Origin: GWE2-40-63 sp050179685
Lineage (GTDB): Bacteria; Bacteroidota; Bacteroidia; Bacteroidales; SZUA-534
Length of the DNA: 64,000 nt
NCBI GenBank assembly: GCA_050179685.1
Contig: JBFXEW010000001.1
Location: forward strand, 124,001-188,000
Direction: 5' to 3'
Below the pieces are notes generated by a model. The model saw only the letters and a program-made list of their open reading frames with translations, did no database searches and was not told the DNA's origin. A program made the translations under genes and the position numbers. Shown here one piece after another: positions 50,532 through 59,401 of this stretch (position 1 is the stretch's first letter; each line of letters begins with the position of its first letter).

Positions 50532-51619
50532 AAACAAAACTACTTTATATTGCTCCGCACCGGCCAGGCCGCTCACCCGGGCAGCGCTTCCGCTTCGAGC
50601 AGTTCATGACTTACCTTCAGGAACAGGGATTCGAAATTACCTATTCGTACCTGCTAAATAGTATCGACGATAAAATATTTTACCAAAAAGGAAATTATCT
50701 GATAAAACTGTTTATCGGTTTTAAAGGATTGCTGATTCGAACCCGTGACTGGCTGCGGGCCGGAAGGTTTGATATTATTCTGGTTTACCGCGAAGCCCAT
50801 TTTATTGGAACTACTTTTTTTGAAAAACGCTTTGCGCGAAGTCGTGCCAAATTGGTATTCGATTTTGATGATGCTATATGGTTAAACGACACCAGCGAAG
50901 CCAACAGCAACCTCAGTTGGTTAAAAAAACCGGAAAAGATTGGTGAAATTATTCAATTAAGCGATTTGGTTATTGCCGGAAATAAATACCTGGCCGATTA
51001 TGCCCGCATTTTTACCAACGATGTAATTATTATACCTACCAGTATCGACACCAATTACCACAAACCCCAAACGCCTGATAAAAATAATACAGTTTGTATT
51101 GGCTGGACCGGTAGTTCAACAACCATCAAACACTTTCAGGATGCCGTGCCCTGGCTAAGCCGGCTAAAAGAAAAATATGACGATAAAATCACCTTTAAGG
51201 TTATTGTAGATGCTAAAATGTCGTGGCCCGAGCTGGGAATAAAAAGTACTCCCTGGACCAAACGAACCGAAATAGATGAACTTAACACCATAGACATTGG
51301 TATTATGCCTTTACCCGACGACCAATGGAGCCGCGGCAAATGTGCTTTTAAAGGACTCCAGTACATGGCTCTGGAAAAACCTGCGGTAATGAGTCCGGTA
51401 GGCGTTAACAACGATCTGATTCTGGAAAATGAAAATGGCTTTTTAGCTGCCAACGAAAACGAATGGATAAGCAAATTGTCGGCATTAATTGATTCCGAAG
51501 GCTTACGAATCCGTATCGGAAAAGCAGGTCGTAAAACCGTAGTCGATGCGTATTCGGTAGATGTACAAAAAGTAGTTTTCGCCGATGTGTTAAAATCATT
51601 GGTGCATTTGCCGGAATAA
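50528..51619 (+). CDS. GT4-type glycosyltransferase (second of a pair)
   Basis: The 363-residue protein starts at a TTG whose last two bases are the first two of the preceding stop TGA (TTGA overlap), a coupled start. The N-terminal half has 'LLYIAPHRPGRSPGQRFRFE' and 'KLVFDFDDAIWLND', the latter a metal or substrate loop of this subfamily. The C-terminal half has 'VCIGWTGSSTTIKHFQDAVP' and 'DDQWSRGKCAFKGLQYMALE' with 'KPAVMSPVGVNNDLI', the GT-B donor site. Such pairs build surface glycans or lipid-linked sugars. No polymerase or flippase gene is adjacent, so a short glycan is more likely than a large capsule locus. Confidence 0.87.
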   Translation: MKTKLLYIAPHRPGRSPGQRFRFEQFMTYLQEQGFEITYSYLLNSIDDKIFYQKGNYLIKLFIGFKGLLIRTRDWLRAGRFDIILVYREAHFIGTTFFEKRFARSRAKLVFDFDDAIWLNDTSEANSNLSWLKKPEKIGEIIQLSDLVIAGNKYLADYARIFTNDVIIIPTSIDTNYHKPQTPDKNNTVCIGWTGSSTTIKHFQDAVPWLSRLKEKYDDKITFKVIVDAKMSWPELGIKSTPWTKRTEIDELNTIDIGIMPLPDDQWSRGKCAFKGLQYMALEKPAVMSPVGVNNDLILENENGFLAANENEWISKLSALIDSEGLRIRIGKAGRKTVVDAYSVDVQKVVFADVLKSLVHLPE

Positions 51620-51662
51620 ATAATTCCGCAGAATAACAAACGCAGCAAAGCAATGAAATAAG

Positions 51663-52478
51663 TTAATCCAACGTTGCTCCGCATGAAGAGCAAAAACGGG
51701 CATCGCTTTCATGGCTTTCTTTTAAACAATGTTTACAAACCCGTATGCTTTTTCCTTGTTCAATTTGATGAACACGTCCCATTTCAGCAGTAACAATACC
51801 TGTAGGAACAGCAATAATGGCGTAGCCCAGAATCATAATAAAACTGGCGAGAAACTGGCCAAGCACCGTTTGCGGGGTTATATCGCCATAGCCCACTGTT
51901 GTTATGGTAACTATTACCCAATACATACTTTTAGGAATACTGTGATAGCCGTTTTCGGGTCCTTCAACCAAATACATGGCGGCTCCCAGTATTATTACAA
52001 TCATTAGCACAGCATATAAGAAAACACTTATCTTAAAGCGGCTGGCCCGCAAAGCCTTGGCAATAAGATTTCCTTCCGATGTATAACGGTTTAGTTTCAG
52101 CACCCTGAAAACACGCAATAAACGCAAAGCCCGTATTACCATTAAACCATGAGCTCCTGAAAAAAACAAATCGAGATACGTAGGTAAAAAAGCCAGCAAG
52201 TCGATGATTCCAAAAAAAGAAAAAATAAACTTTCGGGGTTTGCTAACTATCCAGATTCGAACCACATACTCAAGTGTAAACAAAAAGGTTACCATCCACT
52301 CAAAAGCTCTTAAATAATTTCCAAAAGCTAATTTTATAGAACTAACGCTCTCGAGCATTACTGCAAGAATACTCAATAGAATAAGCACTATAATTACCAC
52401 ATCAAATTGCTTACCTGCCCGTGTATCGGCTTCGAATATAATCCGGTAAAGTTTTTGCTTTATCTTGTCATTTTTCAT
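51663..52478 (-). CDS. Kv-type voltage-gated potassium channel with C-terminal zinc ribbon
   Basis: From the ATG at 52478 (MKNDKIKQKL) the protein has 271 residues. An earlier in-frame start adds a Lys-rich leader. Six membrane segments fit S1-S6: S1 about 27-43, S2 about 59-76, S3 about 86-105, S4 about 115-128 ('IRALRLLRVFRVLKLNR', Arg/Lys every third residue), S5 about 150-170 and S6 about 205-230, with the pore filter 'TVGYGD' at 194-199. The tail has a C4 zinc ribbon, C248-x2-C251 and C263-x2-C266, rarely seen on small Kv channels. It is convergent with the glycosyltransferase pair. Confidence 0.92.
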   Translation of the reverse strand: MKNDKIKQKLYRIIFEADTRAGKQFDVVIIVLILLSILAVMLESVSSIKLAFGNYLRAFEWMVTFLFTLEYVVRIWIVSKPRKFIFSFFGIIDLLAFLPTYLDLFFSGAHGLMVIRALRLLRVFRVLKLNRYTSEGNLIAKALRASRFKISVFLYAVLMIVIILGAAMYLVEGPENGYHSIPKSMYWVIVTITTVGYGDITPQTVLGQFLASFIMILGYAIIAVPTGIVTAEMGRVHQIEQGKSIRVCKHCLKESHESDARFCSSCGATLD

Positions 52479-52602
52479 AAACAATCGCTTTATGCTGTCT
52501 TTTTTTATGTTCTTACAAAACATCCGGAACAAATGTATGTATTTTATAAAAGTTGTTATCGTACAAACTTCGATTCAATTACAAAGAATACTGATAATTT
52601 GT

Positions 52603-52610
52603 TAATTTTG
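52603..52610 (+). promoter_or_regulatory. Putative -7 box for the DUF4348 gene
   Basis: TAATTTTG matches TAnnTTTG, 17 bp before the ATG at 52628. No TTG at -33 spacing is found. Confidence 0.42.
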
Positions 52611-52627
52611 GTCTAATTATTCATGCC

Positions 52628-53095
52628 ATGAACTATTTAAGTCGTATTGTCCTGATTTTATCTGCGGTTTTGCTTTTGGCCTCGTGCAACAAAACCGTTA
52701 AGGAAATTACCCGTAAAGAGCCTGTTGTTCCAAAAACAGAAACTCCGGAAGTAAAAAAAAGAAGTAAGTCATTATATTATGAGCCTTTTAACTCGTTTTC
52801 ATCCCGTTTTCATTCCGACAGTTTGTTCCAGTTAAAACGGGTAAAGTTTCCTATTGAGGGATATCTGGTCGACCCTGAGGGCAAAGAGACCCCATGGAAT
52901 AAAAGCACCTGGATGATGCATCGCATGCCCATCCAACAGATCGACACCTCGGAATTCAAAGTTAAAATTACCGAACAACCGGGTGTTCGTATCGAGGAGA
53001 TTTTTATTGAAGGCAGCGGTTTTCGCACCCGTCGGGTGTTTAAACAAATAAAAGGCAAGTGGTATTTAACTTCATACATCGACGAGCAAATGTAA
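52628..53095 (+). CDS. DUF4348-like lipoprotein
   Basis: The 155-residue lipoprotein has a signal peptide ending in the lipobox 'LLASC' (cysteine 20). After a Lys/Pro/Glu spacer (about 21-45) comes the DUF4348-type domain: 'FNSFSSRFHSDSLFQLKRVKFPI', seen in the short parts 'SRFHSDSLFQLKRV' and 'KFPIEGYL', with 'FKQIKGKWYLTSYIDEQ' at the end. Family members are small NTF2-like outer-membrane lipoproteins of Bacteroidota with no fixed function. The match is by eye. It is followed after 17 bp by comM. Confidence 0.75.
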   Translation: MNYLSRIVLILSAVLLLASCNKTVKEITRKEPVVPKTETPEVKKRSKSLYYEPFNSFSSRFHSDSLFQLKRVKFPIEGYLVDPEGKETPWNKSTWMMHRMPIQQIDTSEFKVKITEQPGVRIEEIFIEGSGFRTRRVFKQIKGKWYLTSYIDEQM

Positions 53096-53112
53096 CCTAA
53101 AATACGGCGAAC

Positions 53113-54651
53113 ATGTTGGTTAAAACTTTTGGTTCGGCTGTTTTTGGCATTAACGCCACCACCATAACGGTAGAAGTAAACATATCGATTGGTGCTACCT
53201 TTCACCTGGTGGGCTTACCCGATAATGCCGTAAAAGAAAGTCAGCAGCGCATAAATGCGGCCTTAAAAAACAACAAACTCGATTTTCCGGGGAAAAAATT
53301 TGTTATCAATATGGCTCCTGCCGATATCCGTAAAGAAGGCAGCGCCTATGATCTGACGCTGGCCATAGGTATACTGGCAGCATCGGGACAGATTATTTCA
53401 GAGGAGCTGGAAAAATACGTTATTATGGGTGAACTTTCGCTCGACGGAAGTCTGAAACCCATTAAGGGAGCTTTACCCATTGCCATAAAAGCCCGCGAAG
53501 AAGGTTTTAAGGGATTTATTCTACCCAAACAAAATGCACGCGAAGCTGCTGTGGTAAATAATTTAGCGGTTTACGGAGCAGAAAATATTATCGAAGTGGT
53601 CGATTTCCTCAACAAAAAGAAGCAACTTGAACCCCTGCATGTAAATACGCGCGAAGAATTTAACAAAGGCACAAAAAGTTACGACACCGATTTCTCTGAT
53701 GTGCGGGGACAGGAGAACGTGAAACGCGCCATGGAAATTGCCGCTGCCGGAAATCACAACATTATAATGATTGGTCCGCCAGGCGCTGGTAAAACCATGC
53801 TCGCAAAACGGGTAGCTTCTATTTTACCGCCCTTTACTTTGCAGGAAGCCCTGGAAACAACCAAAATACATTCCGTTGCCGGAAAGATTGAAAAAGACAC
53901 TTCGCTGATGACCCTTCGGCCTTTTCGCAGCCCCCATCATACCATTAGCGATGTAGCACTTGTTGGCGGAGGAGCCTATCCACAGCCCGGCGAGATTTCT
54001 CTGGCACACAATGGCGTGCTTTTTCTCGACGAATTACCAGAATTTCAACGCTCGGTGCTCGAGGTTATGCGCCAACCGCTCGAAGATCGTGTTATTACTA
54101 TCTCGCGGGCAAAATTCTCGGTGGAATATCCGGCCAGTTTTATGCTGGTGGCCAGCATGAACCCTTGTCCCTGCGGCTATTACAACCATCCTGAAAAAGA
54201 CTGTGTTTGCTCTCCCGGAATCCGGCAGAAATACTTAAACAAAATATCGGGTCCCTTGCTCGACCGCATCGACATACATATTGAAGTGGTGCCGGTGCCT
54301 TTCGAAAAACTTTCGGGAAAAGAAGCCCTCGAAAACAGTAAAACCATCCGCGAACGCGTTAGCAAAGCCCGGGCGATACAACAGGAGCGCTTTGCCGGTC
54401 TTCCGGCGATATACAACAATGCTCAAATGAATACCAAACTTATCCGGAAATACTGCCAGCTCGACACCACCGGTTCACAACTTATAAAAACGGCTATGGA
54501 AAAAGTTGGCTTAAGTGCCCGTGCCTACGACCGGATACTAAAAGTATCGCGAACCATTGCCGATTTGGAGCAAAGCGTGGACATTCAGCCCCATCATCTG
54601 GCCGAAGCCATTCAATACCGAAGCCTTGACCGCGACAGTTGGGGAACCTAA
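53113..54651 (+). CDS. comM: ComM/YifB-family AAA+ ATPase
   Basis: The 512-residue protein has an N-terminal Lon-protease-like S5 domain (about 20-165), an AAA+ Mg-chelatase core (about 190-390) and a C-terminal Mg_chelatase_C region (about 400-495). The Walker A motif is 'GPPGAGKT' (221-228), Walker B 'VLFLDELPEF' (302-311). A Cys-rich element 'NPCPCGYYNHPEKDC' follows, also seen in ComM. ComM is a hexameric helicase that moves branches during natural transformation and recombination. It has the standard length, and no frameshift is seen. The start (MLVKTFGSAVFGI) is the family one. Confidence 0.94.
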   Translation: MLVKTFGSAVFGINATTITVEVNISIGATFHLVGLPDNAVKESQQRINAALKNNKLDFPGKKFVINMAPADIRKEGSAYDLTLAIGILAASGQIISEELEKYVIMGELSLDGSLKPIKGALPIAIKAREEGFKGFILPKQNAREAAVVNNLAVYGAENIIEVVDFLNKKKQLEPLHVNTREEFNKGTKSYDTDFSDVRGQENVKRAMEIAAAGNHNIIMIGPPGAGKTMLAKRVASILPPFTLQEALETTKIHSVAGKIEKDTSLMTLRPFRSPHHTISDVALVGGGAYPQPGEISLAHNGVLFLDELPEFQRSVLEVMRQPLEDRVITISRAKFSVEYPASFMLVASMNPCPCGYYNHPEKDCVCSPGIRQKYLNKISGPLLDRIDIHIEVVPVPFEKLSGKEALENSKTIRERVSKARAIQQERFAGLPAIYNNAQMNTKLIRKYCQLDTTGSQLIKTAMEKVGLSARAYDRILKVSRTIADLEQSVDIQPHHLAEAIQYRSLDRDSWGT

Positions 54652-54659
54652 CGATAAGT

Positions 54660-55391
54660 TTATTCGTTTTTGGGTTGCTTGCTACCACTGATAAACAGCA
54701 TGCTTCCCACCCTGTAATAGGTAAAAGCATGACCCAGTGAATGAAAAAGCTCAAGCATTTCTCCCGATGATACCGGCTTCCCTACTTCTCCTTTTTCAAA
54801 TAAAAGATTCAGGTACTTGCGGCTTAATTTCCGGTTGGTTGTTAGCACCGAAAACCCGAATGTACCTTTTGGCTTTAATACCCGCAGGGCTTCCGCAATA
54901 AACTGTGCTTTATCGTTAAACAGGTGAATCATTCCAAAACTCATTACCTGATCAAATACCTCTTCATAAAATGGGAGATGAAGCGCATCGGCCTGCAAAA
55001 ACAGCAGGTTTGCCGGCATTCTTTTATTCTGTTTAAGAATTCGCCTTTTACCCAATTGCAACATACGCTCCGAGCTATCGAGCAAAACTGCTGTTGATTT
55101 TAATTGAGCATATAATTCTGCCGTTTGCGGAAGACCTCCGCAGCCCACATCCAGCCGTAAAGGAGCTTCTTTTTCGAGCAATTGTTTTGCAAAATCGAAG
55201 TAATAACAAGGCGTAGTTCCCCACATTACTTTATTATAAGTGTATTGACTTACCAGCCATTCGTAGGCGCGGGCTTTAACATCATAGGGTGAGGCGGTAT
55301 TTGCATCCAGACAGGAATAAATATTATTTTGGGTACGATACAGCGGAACTTTAATTATTCCGGCAGGTAATGCTTTAATTGTTTCGTTCAT
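54660..55391 (-). CDS. Class I SAM-dependent methyltransferase
   Basis: The 243-residue protein has motif I 'LRLDVGCGGLPQTAELYA' (about 98-115), 'AVLLDSSERMLQLGKRRI' (motif II), 'FLQADALHLPFYEEVFDQVM' with 'SFGMIHLF' (motifs III-IV) and 'EALRVLKPKGTFGFSVLTT' (motif V). It resembles small-molecule methyltransferases of the UbiE/COQ5 type, and a long N-terminal segment (about 1-90) may recognise the substrate. It lies 70 bp after the Crp/Fnr gene on the same strand and is convergent with comM, with 8 bp between the stops. The substrate is unknown. Confidence 0.85.
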   Translation of the reverse strand: MNETIKALPAGIIKVPLYRTQNNIYSCLDANTASPYDVKARAYEWLVSQYTYNKVMWGTTPCYYFDFAKQLLEKEAPLRLDVGCGGLPQTAELYAQLKSTAVLLDSSERMLQLGKRRILKQNKRMPANLLFLQADALHLPFYEEVFDQVMSFGMIHLFNDKAQFIAEALRVLKPKGTFGFSVLTTNRKLSRKYLNLLFEKGEVGKPVSSGEMLELFHSLGHAFTYYRVGSMLFISGSKQPKNE

Positions 55392-55461
55392 CGATTAAGT
55401 TTTTTTTGCTGATGCAAAGATTCTTAATACGACACAAATAAAACTTAACCTATGTTAAGAT

Positions 55462-56034
55462 TTACTGTTTTCCGGCCCGAATACGGCTTATGCTCACATC
55501 GGTAGCGTTCAGGTAACTGGCAATATGCTTTAGAGGAGCACGGTTGGTTATACCCGGATACTTCTTTTCAAGTTCCCAATACCTTTGTTTTGCTGAAAGA
55601 AAACGCAAACTTTCGATGCGCTCCTGCTCCTCGAGCAGTCCAAAAATGGTTAATTTACGCACAGCCCTTTCCAAATCGGGATGTTTCAGACACAATTGAT
55701 CGAAACGCGCATAAGGTAAAGAATAAACCTCCGAATCTTCGAGCAACTCAATGGCTTTATTCGAAGGAATTCCCTTGAACAGGCTGGCTGTAGCTCCAAC
55801 AAACTGATTCCCGACTGCAAAATAATCGGTTACATCCCTATCGTCGCGATAATAAAAAACCCGGGCCAATCCTTTATGGATGAAAAAAATATACTGAGCC
55901 ACGCTCCCAAACGAAAGCAGCGTGCTGTTTTTAGCGTACTTCCGGTAACTAATCAAACCATCCAAAGCAGTTATCGAAGCTTCTGATAGATTGCTTATTT
56001 GCAATAGTGCAGCTATAAGCGGATTTTGATGCAT
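55462..56034 (-). CDS. Crp/Fnr-family transcription regulator
   Basis: The 190-residue protein has a cyclic-nucleotide-binding beta-roll (about 20-140, 'SFGSVAQYIFFIHKGLARVF', 'YFAVGNQFVGATASLFKGIP') and a short winged-helix domain ('HIASYLNATDVSISRIRAGK'). This minimal type is common in Bacteroidota, and the Fnr cysteine cluster is absent, so no Fe-S sensing. The cAMP-binding R-x-S/T pattern of true Crp is not evident. It is divergent from the propeller regulator at 56.2 kb, and a 20-bp palindrome lies in the shared upstream region. The downstream methyltransferase may be cotranscribed. Confidence 0.9.
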   Translation of the reverse strand: MHQNPLIAALLQISNLSEASITALDGLISYRKYAKNSTLLSFGSVAQYIFFIHKGLARVFYYRDDRDVTDYFAVGNQFVGATASLFKGIPSNKAIELLEDSEVYSLPYARFDQLCLKHPDLERAVRKLTIFGLLEEQERIESLRFLSAKQRYWELEKKYPGITNRAPLKHIASYLNATDVSISRIRAGKQ

Positions 56035-56113
56035 GTGAACACTTTCAGTTTTTTTGCAACTATAACTTATTTTAGTGGTAAATTGTTGTGGCTTTAAAAA
56101 GTTAAATTACACT

Positions 56114-56182
56114 CAAAATTACAACTCTTATCTGGATCTGGCTCCAGTGGTGAATTTTGTTCATACAAAATTGTTATTTTTG
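56114..56182. promoter_or_regulatory. Divergent -7 boxes and a 20-bp palindrome
   Basis: The minus-strand box TAATTTTG (56121-56114) faces the Crp/Fnr gene, 80 bp away. The plus-strand box TATTTTTG (56175-56182) is 38 bp ahead of the propeller regulator. Between them AATTTTGT (56153-56160) and ACAAAATT (56165-56172) form a perfect palindrome with a TCAT centre, directly upstream of the plus-strand box. The arrangement suits an operator acting on the regulator gene. Confidence 0.55.
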
Positions 56183-56220
56183 ATTATAGATTAGTTAAGC
56201 GCTTTATCAATCACATTTTT

Positions 56221-59199
56221 ATGTACAAGTATCTTGTAATTGTATTTTTTCTTTTTTGCGTCAAAACTCACGGGCAGTATACTCCTGACCTGAACCCCAG
56301 CTACTCGTTTACAACCATTAACAAAAACGATGGATTGGCAGATAACAATGTAAGCTGTGTTTTTAAAGATTCTGATGGCTTTATTTGGTTTGGAACCCGA
56401 AATGGATTATGCCGGTTTGATGGTTATGAATTTAGAGTATTTAGAAGAGGAACCCATCCGGGTTCGATTTCAGGAAACCGTATTTTAGATATTTGCGAAG
56501 ATAACCAGGGAAATTTGTGGGTTGGGACCTATAACGATGGACTTAACAAATTTGATAAAAAACAAGAGATTTTTACTCATTACAACGAAGTACATGGAAT
56601 TGGTAACCGCATTAATCGTATTAAAACCCTAAAAGACGGAAAAGTCTGGATATGTTCAAACCTGGGACTTGCTTATTACCTGCCGGATTCAGATCAATTT
56701 TTTACCTTTCAGGCTAACACAGAGTCTTCAACAGCACTACTATCAAACCACGTTTATGATATTATTGAAACCAAAAATGGTTCAGTTTATGTTGCACCTG
56801 AATCAAATGAACTTCAACGGTTGAATTTGGAAACCAATACATTTGAAACCATAGCCTATAAAAGACACCCTGAATTACAAAATAACTATAATAAACATAT
56901 TGTTGAAGGCAAAGATGGTATATTATGGATTTCAGCCAATTATCATGGATTATGTTCCTACAACTCTGAAACTGGTCACTCCGAATTATATTCAAAAGAA
57001 ACTAAAAGTCTTTCAACCAATGTTTTGATGGGCGATATGGCTATAGACATTACAGGAAACATCTGGATATGTACCGAAGGTGATGGAATAAACCAATTTA
57101 ATCCCAATACCAAAACCTATCAACAGCTAAAACACCAAAAAGGCAATCCTGAGGCTCTGAATTCTGACCATACCTATACCATTTATTTTGACGATAATAA
57201 CATTGCCTGGATTGGGACCTACGATAAAGGAATAAATAAAAGCGACCCTTATCAACAAAAATTTCACGCAACACTTTACCAGGCTAACGACTTATCTATT
57301 TTAAACGGCTTATCGGTACTTGACATTTTTGAAGATTCAAAAAACCGAATCTGGTTTGGAACCGATGGCAATGGGTTGTATTGTTTTGAAAAAGGAACCC
57401 CTACAAAGCATTACATGCATACAGACGAATACTCAGATAATGGATTAACCTCAAACGTAATAACAGCAATTAGCGAAGATAAACACGGCAATATATTAAT
57501 TGGCACATATGCCGGTGGTTTACTGGTATTTAATCCCGAAACAGAAACTTCAATTAGCTATATGAGCGAAAAAAACAATAGCTCAGGCCTATCATCATCC
57601 AATATATGGGAAATTTTAACCGATAGTAGAAAAACAGTTTGGTTGGGATTATTGGGGACCGGAGTAGATGAATTTAATTCAGATAGCGGAAGTTTTATAA
57701 AACACGGCCCCTCATCAAGCGATAATAATAAGATTGAATTCCCAAATATCATGGTAATTCTCGAAGATACAGATGGAGACCTTTGGTTTGGTTCTGAGGG
57801 TAAAGGTCTTTTTATACTTGATAATCAAAGCAGAAAGATACAGCGCATACCTCACGATTCAGTTTGTAATATTACTACCGAAGGTATAATTAAAAGCCTT
57901 TTACAGGATCAATGGGGACATTTGTGGATAGGTACAGAAGATGCCGGATTATTTAAGTTCAACAAAAAAACAAAACAAATTACCCGCGTAGGAGAAAAAG
58001 AAAATATGCTGGCTTTATCCATACAAAGCATACAGGAAGATAATATGGGGAATATATGGATAGGTACATCTAATGGACTCTACAGGCACAATCCAAAAAA
58101 TAATAACTTTATTCAATTTGTTACTGATGATGGATTAACAAGCAATGAAATTAATCAGGATGCTATGATTAAACTGAGCGATGGGCGCCTTATTGTTGGA
58201 ACACGTAATGGAGCTGACCTAATTATACCTGATAAGGTGCTATTAAACCAAACCCTGCCAAAAATTATTTTTACCCGCTTAACCATACTTAACAACGAAA
58301 TTTATCCCAAAACAAAAATCAATAAAAGAGTTGTTACTGATACCAGCATTACTTACCTGAAAGAGCTAGAACTTTATTGGAAAGATAAAATATTTACCCT
58401 TGAATTTGCTGCATTAAACTACACCCTGCCCCATAAATGTGAATACAAATACCGCTTAGATGGTTTTGACGAAGATTGGGTGAATACTCCGTCGACTCGA
58501 AGAATTGCCAGCTATTCGAACTTAAAACCCGGTAAATACCTTTTCCGGGTTAAAGCCTCAAATAATGATGGGAAATGGGGTAATAACGAAACCTCAATTA
58601 CTATTCTGGTTAAACCGCCTTTTTGGAATACACTTGTTTTCAAATTCTTTTTAGCTGTTCTGCTGCTCACATTTGCTTATATTACCTACAAATACCGTAT
58701 TAACGTTCACAAAGAGCGGTTCCGTCAAAAGCAGATGGAACAAGAGCGAAAAATTATTTCGCTTGAAAATGAGATGCTGGAATCGGAGCTTAAAAAACTG
58801 GCATTTAGTGTAATTAATAAAAACAAATTATTAATTGAGCACAAAAATAAGCTGCTAACATTATCCAATAAAGCCCGAGTAAGTGTTAAAGAAGGGCTTC
58901 AGAAAATAGTGGAAAGTATTGATCAAGACTTAAACGAAGAAAAGGACTGGAAAACAATAGAACCTCAAATTGACAAAGCCTATAATCAATTTGTAACCAA
59001 ACTAAAAGAACAACATCCCGATTTAACGGCATCGGAGATACGAATTGCTGCCTATATTCGAATGAACCTTTCGACCAAAGAAATTTGCGAATTTATGAAT
59101 AAAACCCAGCGAGCTGTCGAAAACGATCGGTACCGCTTAAGAAAAAAAATTGGGCTCGAATCGAATGATTCCATTCAGAACTATCTCTTAAAGCTTTAA
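56221..59199 (+). CDS. One-component transmembrane glycan regulator: propellers, Y_Y_Y, TM, LuxR-like HTH
   Basis: The 992-residue protein has a signal peptide (about 1-19), then 14 Reg_prop repeats (about 35-685) of the pattern 'EDxxGNLWxGTxxGL', e.g. 'EDNQGNLWVGTYNDGLNKFD' and 'EDNMGNIWIGTSNGLYRHN'. Fourteen repeats make two seven-blade propellers. A Y_Y_Y domain follows (about 720-800, 'EYKYRLDGFDEDWVN'), one membrane segment (about 804-822), a coiled coil (about 830-880) and a C-terminal helix-turn-helix of LuxR type ('SEIRIAAYIRMNLSTKEICE'). The histidine kinase and receiver domains of hybrid regulators are absent, so the sensor acts directly on DNA. It is placed just ahead of a GH30 gene and probably controls this glycan locus. 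Confidence 0.9.
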   Translation: MYKYLVIVFFLFCVKTHGQYTPDLNPSYSFTTINKNDGLADNNVSCVFKDSDGFIWFGTRNGLCRFDGYEFRVFRRGTHPGSISGNRILDICEDNQGNLWVGTYNDGLNKFDKKQEIFTHYNEVHGIGNRINRIKTLKDGKVWICSNLGLAYYLPDSDQFFTFQANTESSTALLSNHVYDIIETKNGSVYVAPESNELQRLNLETNTFETIAYKRHPELQNNYNKHIVEGKDGILWISANYHGLCSYNSETGHSELYSKETKSLSTNVLMGDMAIDITGNIWICTEGDGINQFNPNTKTYQQLKHQKGNPEALNSDHTYTIYFDDNNIAWIGTYDKGINKSDPYQQKFHATLYQANDLSILNGLSVLDIFEDSKNRIWFGTDGNGLYCFEKGTPTKHYMHTDEYSDNGLTSNVITAISEDKHGNILIGTYAGGLLVFNPETETSISYMSEKNNSSGLSSSNIWEILTDSRKTVWLGLLGTGVDEFNSDSGSFIKHGPSSSDNNKIEFPNIMVILEDTDGDLWFGSEGKGLFILDNQSRKIQRIPHDSVCNITTEGIIKSLLQDQWGHLWIGTEDAGLFKFNKKTKQITRVGEKENMLALSIQSIQEDNMGNIWIGTSNGLYRHNPKNNNFIQFVTDDGLTSNEINQDAMIKLSDGRLIVGTRNGADLIIPDKVLLNQTLPKIIFTRLTILNNEIYPKTKINKRVVTDTSITYLKELELYWKDKIFTLEFAALNYTLPHKCEYKYRLDGFDEDWVNTPSTRRIASYSNLKPGKYLFRVKASNNDGKWGNNETSITILVKPPFWNTLVFKFFLAVLLLTFAYITYKYRINVHKERFRQKQMEQERKIISLENEMLESELKKLAFSVINKNKLLIEHKNKLLTLSNKARVSVKEGLQKIVESIDQDLNEEKDWKTIEPQIDKAYNQFVTKLKEQHPDLTASEIRIAAYIRMNLSTKEICEFMNKTQRAVENDRYRLRKKIGLESNDSIQNYLLKL

Positions 59200-59401
59200 C
59201 ATTTATACAAGGGTCGTTTAATTAAATTTCCAACCATTAGTTGTTATTTATAAACCACTTACTATTGTCTGAGAGTTTTTAAGTATCACGCTGTTTTTAG
59301 GTGTGAAGTTTTAAGTATACCAATTTTCTGCAATTCATATTCAATTGCATAATTTAGTATCTTAAAGAAAAAAAGTATTTACAATACAAAAAACAATTAA
59401 A

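Noticed and set aside
51136..51693. 185-codon minus-strand frame across the second glycosyltransferase
   Set aside because: It lies antisense to motifs of a GT4 enzyme and shows no family signature.
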